This document shows positions 41,643-51,600 of a stretch of 64,000 nt of DNA, piece by piece. The stretch is taken from positions 1 through 64,000 of the forward strand of contig JADDMT010000036.1 in the NCBI GenBank assembly GCA_021401465.1, given 5' to 3'. The position numbers and the translations under genes were made by a program. The notes under the pieces are model-generated. The model saw only the letters and a list, made by a program, of their open reading frames with translations, was not told the origin of the DNA and ran no database searches. Source of the stretch: Teratosphaeria epicoccoides (Eukaryota > Ascomycota > Dothideomycetes > Mycosphaerellales > Teratosphaeriaceae). The first letter of the stretch is position 1, and the number at the start of each line of letters is the position of its first letter.

Positions 41643-41999
41643 GTAGGTAGATGGAGATGGAGGAGTAGTGTAGTGTATCAGTAGGAGAGAATGGTGACGG
41701 ACCAGATTATGATCCTTTGGCGGCATGACACAAGAAAATGGCGTTATTTTATCTCTACCTTATCGTGTACACTGAGATGGCATAAGCATATGAAGCTCTC
41801 GTCATTGCAATCCATGCTCCTCGTGTGCATCGCGTCTCCAAGGGTTGAATGTCTAATCATTTGGTAAATCACTTCATCAGCCCTAACCCTAACACCCCCG
41901 AGCTCTCCGCACTTCGACCTGGCCCTCCATCACGCGCCCAGCACCCCCATTCACACTCACAACCCTCCTCCGCCTGCCCAAAACTCCCACACACCCACC
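41643..41999. promoter_or_regulatory. intergenic with telo-box-like motif
   Basis: 357 bp between two tandem genes. Contains CCCTAACCCTAAC at 41881-41893, two units of the telomeric repeat, about 110 bp before the next start codon. Downstream of it the sequence is C-rich, as in many fungal leaders. Confidence 0.5.
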
Positions 42000-42755
42000 A
42001 TGTCGTCCACTCAACCCCCTCCGCGCCCCCGCCCCACCGAAGAACAACTCCGCCTCTACCGCTCCACTCTCGCCCGGCGCTTCATGCTCACGCCCTCCCC
42101 GCACGGCGATCGGCTCTCCCAGCCCCTCGGCGTCCGGCTCCCCCTCACCACCTCCATCGCCTTCTTCTGCGGCGCCATCCTCGGCCTCAGCCACGGCGCC
42201 ACGGAAACCGGTCTCCGCTTCCGCGCGGAGAACGCGCACAGATTCCCGACGACGCAGGCGGGCTGGTATCTGTATCACAAGAGCAAGAACTACCGCATGG
42301 CGCTGGGAGCGTTGCGGGAGGCGTGGAAGATGGGGCTGCGCACGGGCGTGTGGGTCGGTGTGTTTGTCGCGATGGAGGAGTTTGTGGATCGGGGCCGGGC
42401 TGGGGTGGTGGCGGCCGGGCGGAGAGTGAGGGGTGCGGGGGAGGGGGATTTCGAGGCCATTGTGGCGGCGCAGAGGGATTTTGCGAGTAGTGTTTTGGCG
42501 GGCATGGGCACCGCGGGGTTGTTTGGGGTGTGGAGTAGGATGCCCGTCGCTACGATGGCGAGGATGGCGAGGATGGGCGCGAAGGTGGGCTTGGGGTTTG
42601 GGGTTGTGCAGGATGTTGTGAATTTTGCGAGGGGGAGGAGGGTGGGGTATGTGGAGGTTTTGAGGAGGAGGGTTGTGGGGGCGAGGGAGGAGGAGGAGGA
42701 AGTGGTGGTGGGGAGGGAGGAGGGGCAGGAGCGGAAGATGGGTTCTGGTGGGTGA
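42000..42755 (+). CDS. Gly-rich multi-span membrane protein, family not identified
   Basis: A single exon of 251 aa in the context CACCATGTC. A Pro-rich N-terminus precedes RLYRSTLARRFMLTP. There are about three or four moderately hydrophobic, Gly/Ala-rich segments: LTTSIAFFCGAILGLSHGA, MGLRTGVWVGVFVAMEEF, LAGMGTAGLFGVWSRMP and MGAKVGLGFGVVQDVV. The conserved-looking FPTTQAGWYLYHKSKNYRM lies between the first two. The C-terminus is highly charged (Arg/Glu). The spacing of small-residue-rich spans resembles the Tim17/22/23 superfamily, but no signature is clear enough to claim it. Composition and codon use look genuinely coding. Confidence 0.65.
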   Translation: MSSTQPPPRPRPTEEQLRLYRSTLARRFMLTPSPHGDRLSQPLGVRLPLTTSIAFFCGAILGLSHGATETGLRFRAENAHRFPTTQAGWYLYHKSKNYRMALGALREAWKMGLRTGVWVGVFVAMEEFVDRGRAGVVAAGRRVRGAGEGDFEAIVAAQRDFASSVLAGMGTAGLFGVWSRMPVATMARMARMGAKVGLGFGVVQDVVNFARGRRVGYVEVLRRRVVGAREEEEEVVVGREEGQERKMGSGG

Positions 42756-43292
42756 AGATTGACATTGCGAGTGGGATATGAGGAATCGAATGTTGAAGCC
42801 CGTGAGTCCGCAGAGGATAGTGTCAGCCATCGGAGCATGATGCTGTCGCAGAACCTCGATGCTCTGTGCACTCGACCCGGGACACGTTATGAAGACTATA
42901 CTGCAGCAGCGGATGACCGGGTCGAGGAATACTGGCCAATAGCTTTGAGTCTCATTCTGCGGGATCAATTGAAAGCTGCGGCTACCCTTGGCCTTCAAAA
43001 CTCATACGGCACATGTTGTACATCTAAGACTGGTTCGAAGATACATTCAGTCTCCCGACGGGTAATCTGATAGCACTAGGATGTGCTGCTGCCTCACTGG
43101 GACATAGAGCACTTCGCCACAAATCTGGCATGGCTGAACATCCGCATGTGTCGGCACACTCGTTACATTCCAAACCGTCTCATAAAAAGCCTGATGTCCT
43201 CTGGCACGGGCATGTACAGAGTGAGGTCCCAAAGGCATCGACTTCTTCGCATGATACAGCTATCGACACCGCGCACGACTGCTTTACCTCCC
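42756..43292. other. intergenic between convergent genes
   Basis: About 540 bp; short frames only, nothing recognised. Confidence 0.5.
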
Positions 43293-45018
43293 CTACAACC
43301 TTGCCTCCATCTTCACCATCGTATCGCCCAACGCATACTCATTCGCCGCCTTCTTACTCCTCACTCTCGCAATCTCCTCCTTCGTCGGACTCTTCGCCAC
43401 AGTCGCTGGATTATGCTTCCATGCACTCGACTCCACAATCTCCTGGTCGCTGACCTTCCGATTCTTCCTGCCATCCGCGCGCTTATACACATTCACCACC
43501 ACCGCACCTCCCAACCCAAGATTGTGCTGGAGCGCGACATCCGCATTCTCCACCAACCGATTATTCGCCCAACCCCTCAACTGCCACGTCAGCTCCGCAC
43601 ACTGCGCCAGCCCCGTAGCGCCGAGCGGATGCCCCTTGGAAATCAGACCGCCGGAGGGATTTATGACGGGCCCTTCACCACCATAAGTGATATCACCTCG
43701 ACGCACCATCTCATGGGCCTTCCCCGGCTCGCTGAACCCCAGGCCCTCCAGCAACACCAGCTCATTCGCCGAAAAACAATCATGCAATTCACAAACCTTG
43801 ACATCGTTGGCCGTAATCCCAGCCTCCTTGTACGCAGCATTCACAGCCCGCTTCGTCATATCGAAACCGACAAGATCAATCGCAGACCTCGAGAACAATT
43901 GCGGCGAGTCGGTCATGAGTTGCTGGCCTGCAATCAAAATCGCCTGGTTCCTGAGCCGAGGCCGTGAAGCGAGGAAGCGCTCAGAGACAATGACGGCCGC
44001 ACCAGCACCGTCGGAGGTCGGGGAGCACTGGAGTTTGGTGAGGGGCGCGTGGATCATGGGGCTCTTGATGATCTCTTCGAAAGTGTATTCCTTCTGGAAC
44101 TGGGCGTAGGGATTGCGCTGGGAGTGCTCGTGCGAGATGCGCGCGATTTCTGCAAAATCCTCGGCGCAGGCCCCGTATCTGGTGAGGAGATCATTAGGAA
44201 ATTTCAGGGTGATGGGGAGTTTTTGGATGGATACTGACTTCTCCATGTATTCACGCCCGGCGTTGGCGAAGTACTGCGCGTTGCGCGGGCTGTCGTGGCG
44301 GCCGTAGGTGTCTTCCATCATTTTGGTGCCGAGGCCCATAGGACTGGGTCGGTCGTCCCAGACCTGCTCTCCGTCAGACTCTCTATTCATCATCACTGTT
44401 CACCAAAAAAAAACAAATGAACGTAGCAAACGAAACCACGTGGAGGGATAGGCGATGGGGAAAAGCACAGGAACATGAGAACATACGCTCTTGATACTCC
44501 CCGGACTCATCTGCTCAAACCCAACCACCAGCACACACTCCGCCCTCCCACCCGCCACCAACGCCCTCGCCAAATGCAACCCCGTACTCCCCGTCGCACA
44601 AGCATTATTCGTATTATAAACCGGGATCCCGGTCATCCCGAACCTACAAAACCCCCCACATCAATACATGTAAACCCAATCAATCAATCAATCGACCACT
44701 CAATCCACACAACCCATCCAGCCTCAGCCCCCTAAAGGGAAACAAAGTTTTTTCAAAAAGAAAAAAGAAAAAAAGAAAAAAAGAAAAAAAGAAAAAAAGA
44801 ACGTACTGATAAAACACCCTCTGCCCACTCGTCGTGTCCCCGTAGCAATAGCACGCGACGCCTATCTCCACGTCGTCGTACTGGATCTGCGCGTCCACCA
44901 TCGCTTTCACGCCGGCCTCGAAGCCGAGTTCCGGGTACTCGCGCGTGCGGCGGGGTTTGATGAACGGCGTGAGGCCGACGCCGAGGACGTAGGCGGGCGT
45001 CGGGGGCGGGGAGGCCAT
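43293..45018 (-). CDS. SCP-x-type 3-ketoacyl-CoA thiolase
   Basis: Exons 45018-44807, 44643-44487, 44378-44239 and 44178-43293 give 464 aa. The start is MASPPPTPAYVLGVGLTPF. The nucleophilic Cys86 lies in NTNNACATGSTGLHLA. The other active-site parts are CELHDCFSANEL and the GHP motif in GGLISKGHPLGATGLAQ. This is the thiolase domain of the sterol-carrier-protein-x group, without the SCP2 domain. The C-terminus ...EARL is a permitted PTS1 variant, so peroxisomal beta-oxidation is likely. Intron 1 (163 nt) carries a long purine tract. Intron 3 is exactly 60 nt with no stop in frame, so its retention would add 20 residues. The acceptor of intron 2 was chosen at 44379 to keep phase and family length. 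Confidence 0.87.
44748..44802. repeat. A(n)G purine tract in thiolase intron 1
   Basis: On the plus strand a run of A3-A8 blocks separated by single G residues, corresponding to a T/C tract just downstream of the donor on the coding strand. Confidence 0.9.
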
Positions 45019-45390
45019 GGGTCGAATGTGGGTGGGGGGTTATTTTTGGGATATGGATGGGCGGGTTGAGATTTTTGTGGTCGAAAGATATTATGATACT
45101 CCGTATAGAGGAGGAGGATTATTGTGAGGAGTATTTTGGTAGAGGACCCGACGCCCCGCACCCCTCACACTCGCCCTCGGCATTATGCTGACGCGCGCTT
45201 CGGAGCCGAGAACAGGGATGCGTACGATGCAGCGGAGATGATTCTTCGGATTTGCTTGATGTTGAAGGTGCTATGCTGGGGAACAGTCTGCCGTACATAA
45301 ACACTGTGGGTATCTGTCGTAATCACATCATGGAATCCCATGAACACATCACATCATCACGCATTACTAACAACCTCCGTCATATAGCTC
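45019..45390. other. promoter of the thiolase gene / 3' flank of the regulator gene
   Basis: 372 bp between two minus-strand genes. No further gene seen. Confidence 0.45.
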
Positions 45391-48240
45391 TCACCAACTC
45401 CCCGTGGCCCCACCACCACCCATCCCCAAATCCTGGAACCCAAACGGCGCCATGCCATCGCCCAAGAACCACTGATCCAGCCCACCGCCCTGCAACCCGT
45501 CCACGCCTCCCAACGCCATGTCCATTGCCTGTTCAAAACCACTGCCCCATCCGAAATCTGCCGTATTACCGTTACTACCGGCCTCGACGAACCCGCTCAA
45601 GCCCGCGTTATTAAGCATCGCTTGATTGCCGTCGACGGAGGGTAGAAAGTCATAGTCACTGTTCGACTCGGGTTGTTGGCGAGACGGCAGAGGAGCAGCA
45701 GCAGGGGCGTTCGGTGCACGTTGCGGCTGAGGTGTCGCTTGGGGCTGCCGTGGTGGCTGGTCGTGCTGCCCCCACTTCTGCATCGGGTGGTCTGGCGGAT
45801 AGCCGGGCGGGTGCTGACTGTAGTCAATTACATTGGGGGCTTCGAAATTCCAGCCCGTCGATGGCTGGCTCGGCGGCTGTCCTTGCTGCTGCTTTGACCC
45901 ACCCGCAGCAGCCTGGCTCAGCACCGGCGGACCATCACCTTGCCTCGCCCCCTTTACCCTCTTCACTTGCCTTCCATCCCTCGCAGTTCCAAGAACGACA
46001 GCCTTGTGCCGAGCAAACCATTCTCTCAATACGCCCAAAATGCGCATAACCTTCGGGTGTGGTGCCATCGCTCCATCCTCCTGCACGTACCTGAACGACT
46101 TAGCGAGCTTTTCAATATATTGATCAACCTTCAGATCGTCCGGCCTCATCATCTTTCCCAACTCCGAATTCGGCGTGCAAACAGCCACGTGCATCTTGAT
46201 CAGGATCACAATGGCATACACGCACCGCACGAAGAACAGCAGCATGGGCAAGCACTTGACTGTGTCCTGATCGTAGCTCAGGAACACTTCCAGGATCCCG
46301 TGAGCGGCTTTCAAGCATGACTCGAGAGCCGCGACTTGGTTCGCAGTCAGCGTATCTGAAGTGGCCGTCTGCACGCTCTTCAGACTCTCTTCTGTAAATG
46401 GGAGTCTAAAATCCTCAACATTGTGATTGAAGTGGAGCGCGATCTCGTGAAGGTAGAGACTGGTGACCTGCTCAAAGAATCCCAGTCCCTGATCATCCTT
46501 ATACTCTGCGGGGATGCCTTCCTTCCAATCCTTCAGCTGGTTCTCAAGCACGGTCAGTGCGTACGTCACTTTCGGGTCCGTAATACTGATGTTGGTGGCC
46601 GTGTTGTCGTCCATGAGGAACTGCAGGCCAATGTCTTCGCAAATGTGCTGGATCTTGACATGCTCCACGAACAGCTTATCGCTCGCGAAGGCATCGGGAT
46701 GGCTCTCTAGCACTTCGATGCACTCGCGCATGTAATTTGTCCAGCGCACGAGGTTCGGGCGTCGCAGTACCATACTTGCACTTGCGCAAAGATAGTAGCA
46801 CGTCAGCCACGCTCTTCTTGCTTCAAGCGCATCGCTGTCCTGTGGTGTGAATCTTCCAGGACCTGGCGCAAGTTGGGCATTGGGTCCACCAAAAGCGCGA
46901 CGGGACTTTGCAGGATTGAAGCGTTTGCCTAGTCCAATGTCCAATGCCATGACAGCGGCCATGTGGATGATCTGATAGAAGTTCGTCCTTTCGGCAATCT
47001 CTGGAGGTTTGTAGTAGAGCGCGATGATCTGCATTGCCTGGACGAGTTCGAGGCTTTTGGCTCCGTGCCTAACGACGCAGTCTGCGATGGCGCCGACGGC
47101 CTCAGCTGCAAGAGCTTTGTGGATCTCCACCGGCACCATACCGAACGAAGCTGCGGAGAGAATGCAGACGTATAGAATCGGCTTCTCTTTGAATACCTGC
47201 TCAGCCGCAGTCTCGGGTGGGAACACTATGGCCGGCAGATTAGGAGCCAGCTTCGTGATATACCGCTCGAAGACTCGAGCAGCCGTGTCAGGTCCGATCA
47301 ACGAATTGATCCTCGCCACAAACTCTTCAGGCGACGTGCGGTGTAGATAAGCTCTAGGGTCATCATTTGTCGGACCCCAAGGTCTTGTGATCTCCTGCAT
47401 CTCTCTTGAAAGTGGATCTTCCCTGCTACTCGAAGTGGCGCGCGAAAGGCGCGCATTTCCTGCGGCATCGCCTCCTTCATAGCCTGGCGGCTCCTGCACA
47501 TCCTCATCCACCCTCCGGCGCTTCTGCGGCGGCATGCCATCCACATCTCCACTCATCGGCCTCTGACTCTGCGGCGGCGCGTACTGCTGCAGCTGTTGCT
47601 GTTGCTGTTGCTGAGCACCTCCGAACCCTTGCAATTGTGCAAAGCTCTGCCACGCCTCCATACTGCTCTGCGGACCTCCAGTCTGCCCCTGCTGCTGCAA
47701 CGCCGCCGTAAGGGCATCCAGTTTCTTCTCCAGCTCCGCCACACGACTGTCCGCCTTCTTCTGCCTCTTCCGACTCGGCTGCGTGATGACGCATTGCCGT
47801 CCCGCCTTCGCGCACCGCTTACACGAAATCTCCGGGTGTGCAGGATCCTGGTCACATCGCACCTTCAGCCCGCGACACGCCTCACACGCGCGGGGTCTCT
47901 TCGCGTCCTCGCCATTTTCCGCGCTGCCGCCTGCCGGCTGCGGACTCTGCAGACCAAATCCGGCCGCTGGCGATGCCTGACTGCTGTGGGCACTGGGCGC
48001 GGCAGGACTCGGGTAGAAATATGGCTGTGATGGTGCGTGGTACTGATCGCTGCTTGCACCCGCAGGCGCCCCACGCTGACTTCCATAATGATGCTGCTTC
48101 TGCTGCTGTTGAGGCGGCGGCAACGGCGGCGCGGAGGATTGGGGCGGTTGAGCTGCCGGCGGTGGTGGTGCTGGCTGCTGCTGCTGCTGCTGCTGCTGCG
48201 CCTGGAGCGCTGGGTCGAGATTGGTGGAGTTCAGGTTCAT
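45391..48240 (-). CDS. Zn2Cys6 transcription factor with Fungal_trans domain
   Basis: A single exon of 949 aa. The N-terminus is Gln/Pro/Ala-rich with CAG-type runs, as is the middle linker near 47580-47610. The zinc cluster has C119, C122, C129, C140, C143 and C150, a ten-residue gap between the third and fourth Cys, then the basic block SRKRQKKADSR and a coiled coil (VAELEKKLDALTAAL). The regulatory domain runs from about residue 300 to 700 (YLHRTSPEEFVARINSLIG, LYVCILSAASFGM, RRAWLTCYYLCASASMVLRR). The C-terminus is Gln/Pro-rich and ends in a Gly/aromatic activation-like tail. Target genes are unknown. It lies directly upstream of the thiolase gene on the same strand, with no evidence of a functional link. 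Confidence 0.88.
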   Translation of the reverse strand: MNLNSTNLDPALQAQQQQQQQQPAPPPPAAQPPQSSAPPLPPPQQQQKQHHYGSQRGAPAGASSDQYHAPSQPYFYPSPAAPSAHSSQASPAAGFGLQSPQPAGGSAENGEDAKRPRACEACRGLKVRCDQDPAHPEISCKRCAKAGRQCVITQPSRKRQKKADSRVAELEKKLDALTAALQQQGQTGGPQSSMEAWQSFAQLQGFGGAQQQQQQQLQQYAPPQSQRPMSGDVDGMPPQKRRRVDEDVQEPPGYEGGDAAGNARLSRATSSSREDPLSREMQEITRPWGPTNDDPRAYLHRTSPEEFVARINSLIGPDTAARVFERYITKLAPNLPAIVFPPETAAEQVFKEKPILYVCILSAASFGMVPVEIHKALAAEAVGAIADCVVRHGAKSLELVQAMQIIALYYKPPEIAERTNFYQIIHMAAVMALDIGLGKRFNPAKSRRAFGGPNAQLAPGPGRFTPQDSDALEARRAWLTCYYLCASASMVLRRPNLVRWTNYMRECIEVLESHPDAFASDKLFVEHVKIQHICEDIGLQFLMDDNTATNISITDPKVTYALTVLENQLKDWKEGIPAEYKDDQGLGFFEQVTSLYLHEIALHFNHNVEDFRLPFTEESLKSVQTATSDTLTANQVAALESCLKAAHGILEVFLSYDQDTVKCLPMLLFFVRCVYAIVILIKMHVAVCTPNSELGKMMRPDDLKVDQYIEKLAKSFRYVQEDGAMAPHPKVMRILGVLREWFARHKAVVLGTARDGRQVKRVKGARQGDGPPVLSQAAAGGSKQQQGQPPSQPSTGWNFEAPNVIDYSQHPPGYPPDHPMQKWGQHDQPPRQPQATPQPQRAPNAPAAAPLPSRQQPESNSDYDFLPSVDGNQAMLNNAGLSGFVEAGSNGNTADFGWGSGFEQAMDMALGGVDGLQGGGLDQWFLGDGMAPFGFQDLGMGGGGATGSW

Positions 48241-48638
48241 CTTTCGCGCGTTCCGAACCTGCGGCGCGGGTCCGTCGGTGTCGCAGTCACAGAGCGGCGA
48301 CGATGGTCACCGGTAGCCGACTGCGGGTCTCCTTGGTCTCGGCCCGAGCTTGACCTGAGTCAGCAAGTATTCCTCAGGAATCTTCTTCTTATGAACACGA
48401 AGAGTCGAGAAGACATGTGCCAGCAGCGACTTCTTCGTCAGACGTTTCACGGGTCTTACAGACGCTAGTAGACTCCTGCACAAACTTCAGCAACGACCGA
48501 GCGTTGTTGTGAAAGCTCGGCGCCATGCGTGTGCCCACATAGTACAGCTCATACATGCGGTTTGACTTTCCACCATCTCACTACGCGCTCCAGGGTGCTC
48601 CTTGCAGCATCGCCATACATTTGAACCCTCGACAATGC
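48241..48638. promoter_or_regulatory. intergenic, promoter of the Zn2Cys6 gene
   Basis: 398 bp between two minus-strand genes; no additional gene seen. Confidence 0.45.
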
Positions 48639-51600
48639 TTATATCCGTCCCAGATTGCGCAGACTGCCATCAACGTCGACCCTGTCCACCAGCCGCAGCG
48701 GCCGCAGAATCATCCGCCTCTTGAAGGCGTTCACGTGGCCGACCTCGCACTCCCACGTATCACCCTGTCTGATCTCCGCTCCATCCTTCGGCCGGATCAT
48801 CTCGCTCGATACGTTGAGCTCCTTGACCAAACATCCCACAGGCATATTATTCATCTGCGCCGCAGGCGAATGGATGTACACGTGCAGCTTTGTGCCATTA
48901 TCATGTGCGAACTCGCCATGCCCAATCCGCACGTGCTGCAAGGAGGTATGCGGTGTAAGGTTTGAGAGGAGCTCCTCGTTGGGCTGATTTGAGGTCATCA
49001 CGCTAAGTGGCTCTCCATAGACGATATGCCGGAAGAAAATCTGCGTCATCCAATGACCCTCTGCGAATTGCTTCGAGCTAGTAATGAGGTGTTCTCTGGG
49101 CTGCAGGCCAACGAAAATGGTCTTGAGGACGCTCTCGCTGAACGGCAGGAATGCTCTGTCCGCGCTGGGGTCTTCAGTGATGAACGACCTGTCCTGCGCA
49201 GCTTCCTGCCGCAAAGTTGCTTCGATCTGCCAATGCATAATCATGTCTCCATACCGTCGGAGAGGCGAAGTGACCTTGCCATACGCATCCATACCCAAGA
49301 TTTTGTGCTTGAATGGTCGTGTGCGGAGCTCGGTACTGCCAAAGCAGTTCAGGTAGAGCATGCCGAGATGCATAGGATATGCGCCCGTCTCTCGATCCCC
49401 CACCGGAGCCAGGTACTCGCGAAAGAAGGTGTCAGGATCGAGTCGATCGGGATTGCGCACGGAGCCACGGAAGATGGCCGGGATCTGACGCTCTTGACAC
49501 CATTTTGCCGCAATCTCAGACGCGAGCAACATATGTTCCTGCACAAGCGAGCCAACAACATTGTGGACGGGGGAGAACCAATTCTGCAGACCTCTGGTCT
49601 TCATCTGCACAACCGGATCGCCCTCCACGCGTCTCCAACCTTTGCGAAAAGGATGATCCCATGCCAAGCCAGAGCTCTTGTACTGTTGCCAAACATTAAC
49701 CTCAGGCTTCCCGCTGTTGAAGAAGAGACCGCCGGCCCGCTTGCGGATTTGCACTCGTTTGCTCGCCAACTCTGCAAGCCAGTGCAATTCCTGGACCTGC
49801 TTTCGCGTGACATCGGCTTTTCTACTCCTGCGCTCCCTGCCCGGGGGAACATCGCCACCAATGGTCAGAGTGGTCTCAGGATACTCATCTTGGTTGGCCG
49901 CGCCAAGCAGGTCAGCGACTTCTTGATGCGTCAGCCGCATGACGTTGCGGATTGTGCCTGGTGTGATCTTGTGCTCAAGCGTCTCACCAAGCATATTTAC
50001 GCGTGCGGAAAACGTGAGGCATGGCCGGTCTGGTCCGAGAGAGAAGTGCTGTTGCGTACACCACCGAGGCAGCATCATGTAGGTACGCTCAGGCATGTAG
50101 ATAGTCTCGCCCATATGCCGAGCCATTTTCGCCAGTGGGTGGTCTCGCGAGAAGAACGCCGTCGGGTTCGCAATGTGAATGTGGACCCACCACTCACACG
50201 CGCCGTGCGTTGCGCGTGCGGCTTCTTCGATGGAAATCCCGTCGTCAATCTCGTGCGCATCAGCTGAGTCTATGCAATACACCGGCAGCTGTTTCCAGTC
50301 ATGGCGCAGATGTTTCATGCTATCCTGAAAATTGTGCTTATGAGCCATATTGAGCAGGCTCTCCATGAGGTTTTGTAGCGGCTTTGAATGCTGCGAGCTG
50401 GGTAACAGCAAATGGGTGTCAAACCTCGTGCGATTTTCGTATGGCATGATAGTGCCCAACTCTTGTAAGAATTGGTATCCCATACTAATGTCGAGTGGAG
50501 TTGGCCTCTGGTACATTCCTGTCGCCTGCAGAAGCAGCGGCGGCAGTGATTCCAAGCTGGGGATGCTCACGAACATTTGATGCAATGCCCAAGCCTCCAA
50601 AAAGCGAACGATATCTATTTCTTCTGGCGTGAATGTCTGCTGCGACCTTACGCGCACCGAATCCTGCTCGGGTGTAATTGGAATCCTAATTTGGGACGGG
50701 CCAAGATTGCCATGATCGTTGGGCTGACGATCCTCACGGCTCTGTTGGACAATCGCAGAGGCCTTTTTGATGAAGCTGTCGATGTAGTTCGCACCTTTGG
50801 AAGAACGATGCTTCTGCGACTGTTCCTTGGACAGACTCGCCTTGTAGGCAACATCATCCTGCCACTCGCGCATCCAGCCTCGCACCCGGTTCACGAGCTT
50901 GACTTGTTCTTTACTGCGGATCTGCAGATAACCAGTGTGGCGGTGGGAGCGGCGATCGATGTTGAACGCGAAGCCGGCGCTGCTGAGGGCACGTCGTACC
51001 GTGAACAACGCAGCAATCGATAGCTGACTGACTGGTGTCCTGAGCAGCGTCGAAGCGGCAGAGATCAAGCTACCATATCGAAGATCTGTGTCATGAGCAA
51101 GCAGGTCGTGGGCGCCGTCTAGCGCTCGCGCGTGCTGGCGATAGACCTCCCTGGTCTCCTCTTGAAACTGTGCCATTCTCGAGATCAGGCCCGCGGACAC
51201 ATGTCTTGGAACGTTCAAATCCTTTATGGCTGCATCTTCCATGAGCTCATTCAACCTCGTCTCCACCGTTTCAGGCGCTGGCAGGTACCCGAGCAGAGGA
51301 GTTACAAGCTTGGAAGGCACCCAGCCAGGCGCGCTATACTGGATTCTCTTCTCATCCATATGGACCCAGCGGCCGTTTATGGTGTAGAACTGCGACAGTA
51401 GTCCAGTGCGTCGCACGTAAATGGCAACAATGGACTCGCGACCAGTCTTATGGCGCTCAATTTCGACCAAGTCGCCGGCGCTGAGCATCTTCATGCTGAT
51501 GTCCATCGCGTTGGCCTCGTCAGAGAGCTCAGATTGCATGAAATGGGCGACCGCTTCCTCTTCATCATTTTCCAACTCCGTGCGCGTGGGAGCGGTCTCA

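Noticed and set aside
40593..41726. Minus-strand open frame of 377 codons opposite the BI-1-family gene
   Set aside because: It is the antisense shadow of a GC-rich gene; the plus strand has a clear presequence and BI-1 signature.
41881..41893. Chromosome end
   Set aside because: Only two telomeric units, with intact genes on both sides; interpreted as a short interstitial motif.
41889..42998. Minus-strand open frame of 369 codons
   Set aside because: Pro/His/Arg-rich antisense shadow of the membrane-protein gene, without a domain.
44379..44396. GC-AG intron or frameshift in the thiolase gene
   Set aside because: An acceptor 18 nt further in (ending at 44379) restores phase with ordinary GT...AG ends and better matches family length.
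49026..50267. Plus-strand open frame of 413 codons within DSS1
   Set aside because: Antisense to the conserved RNB domain; no family pattern.
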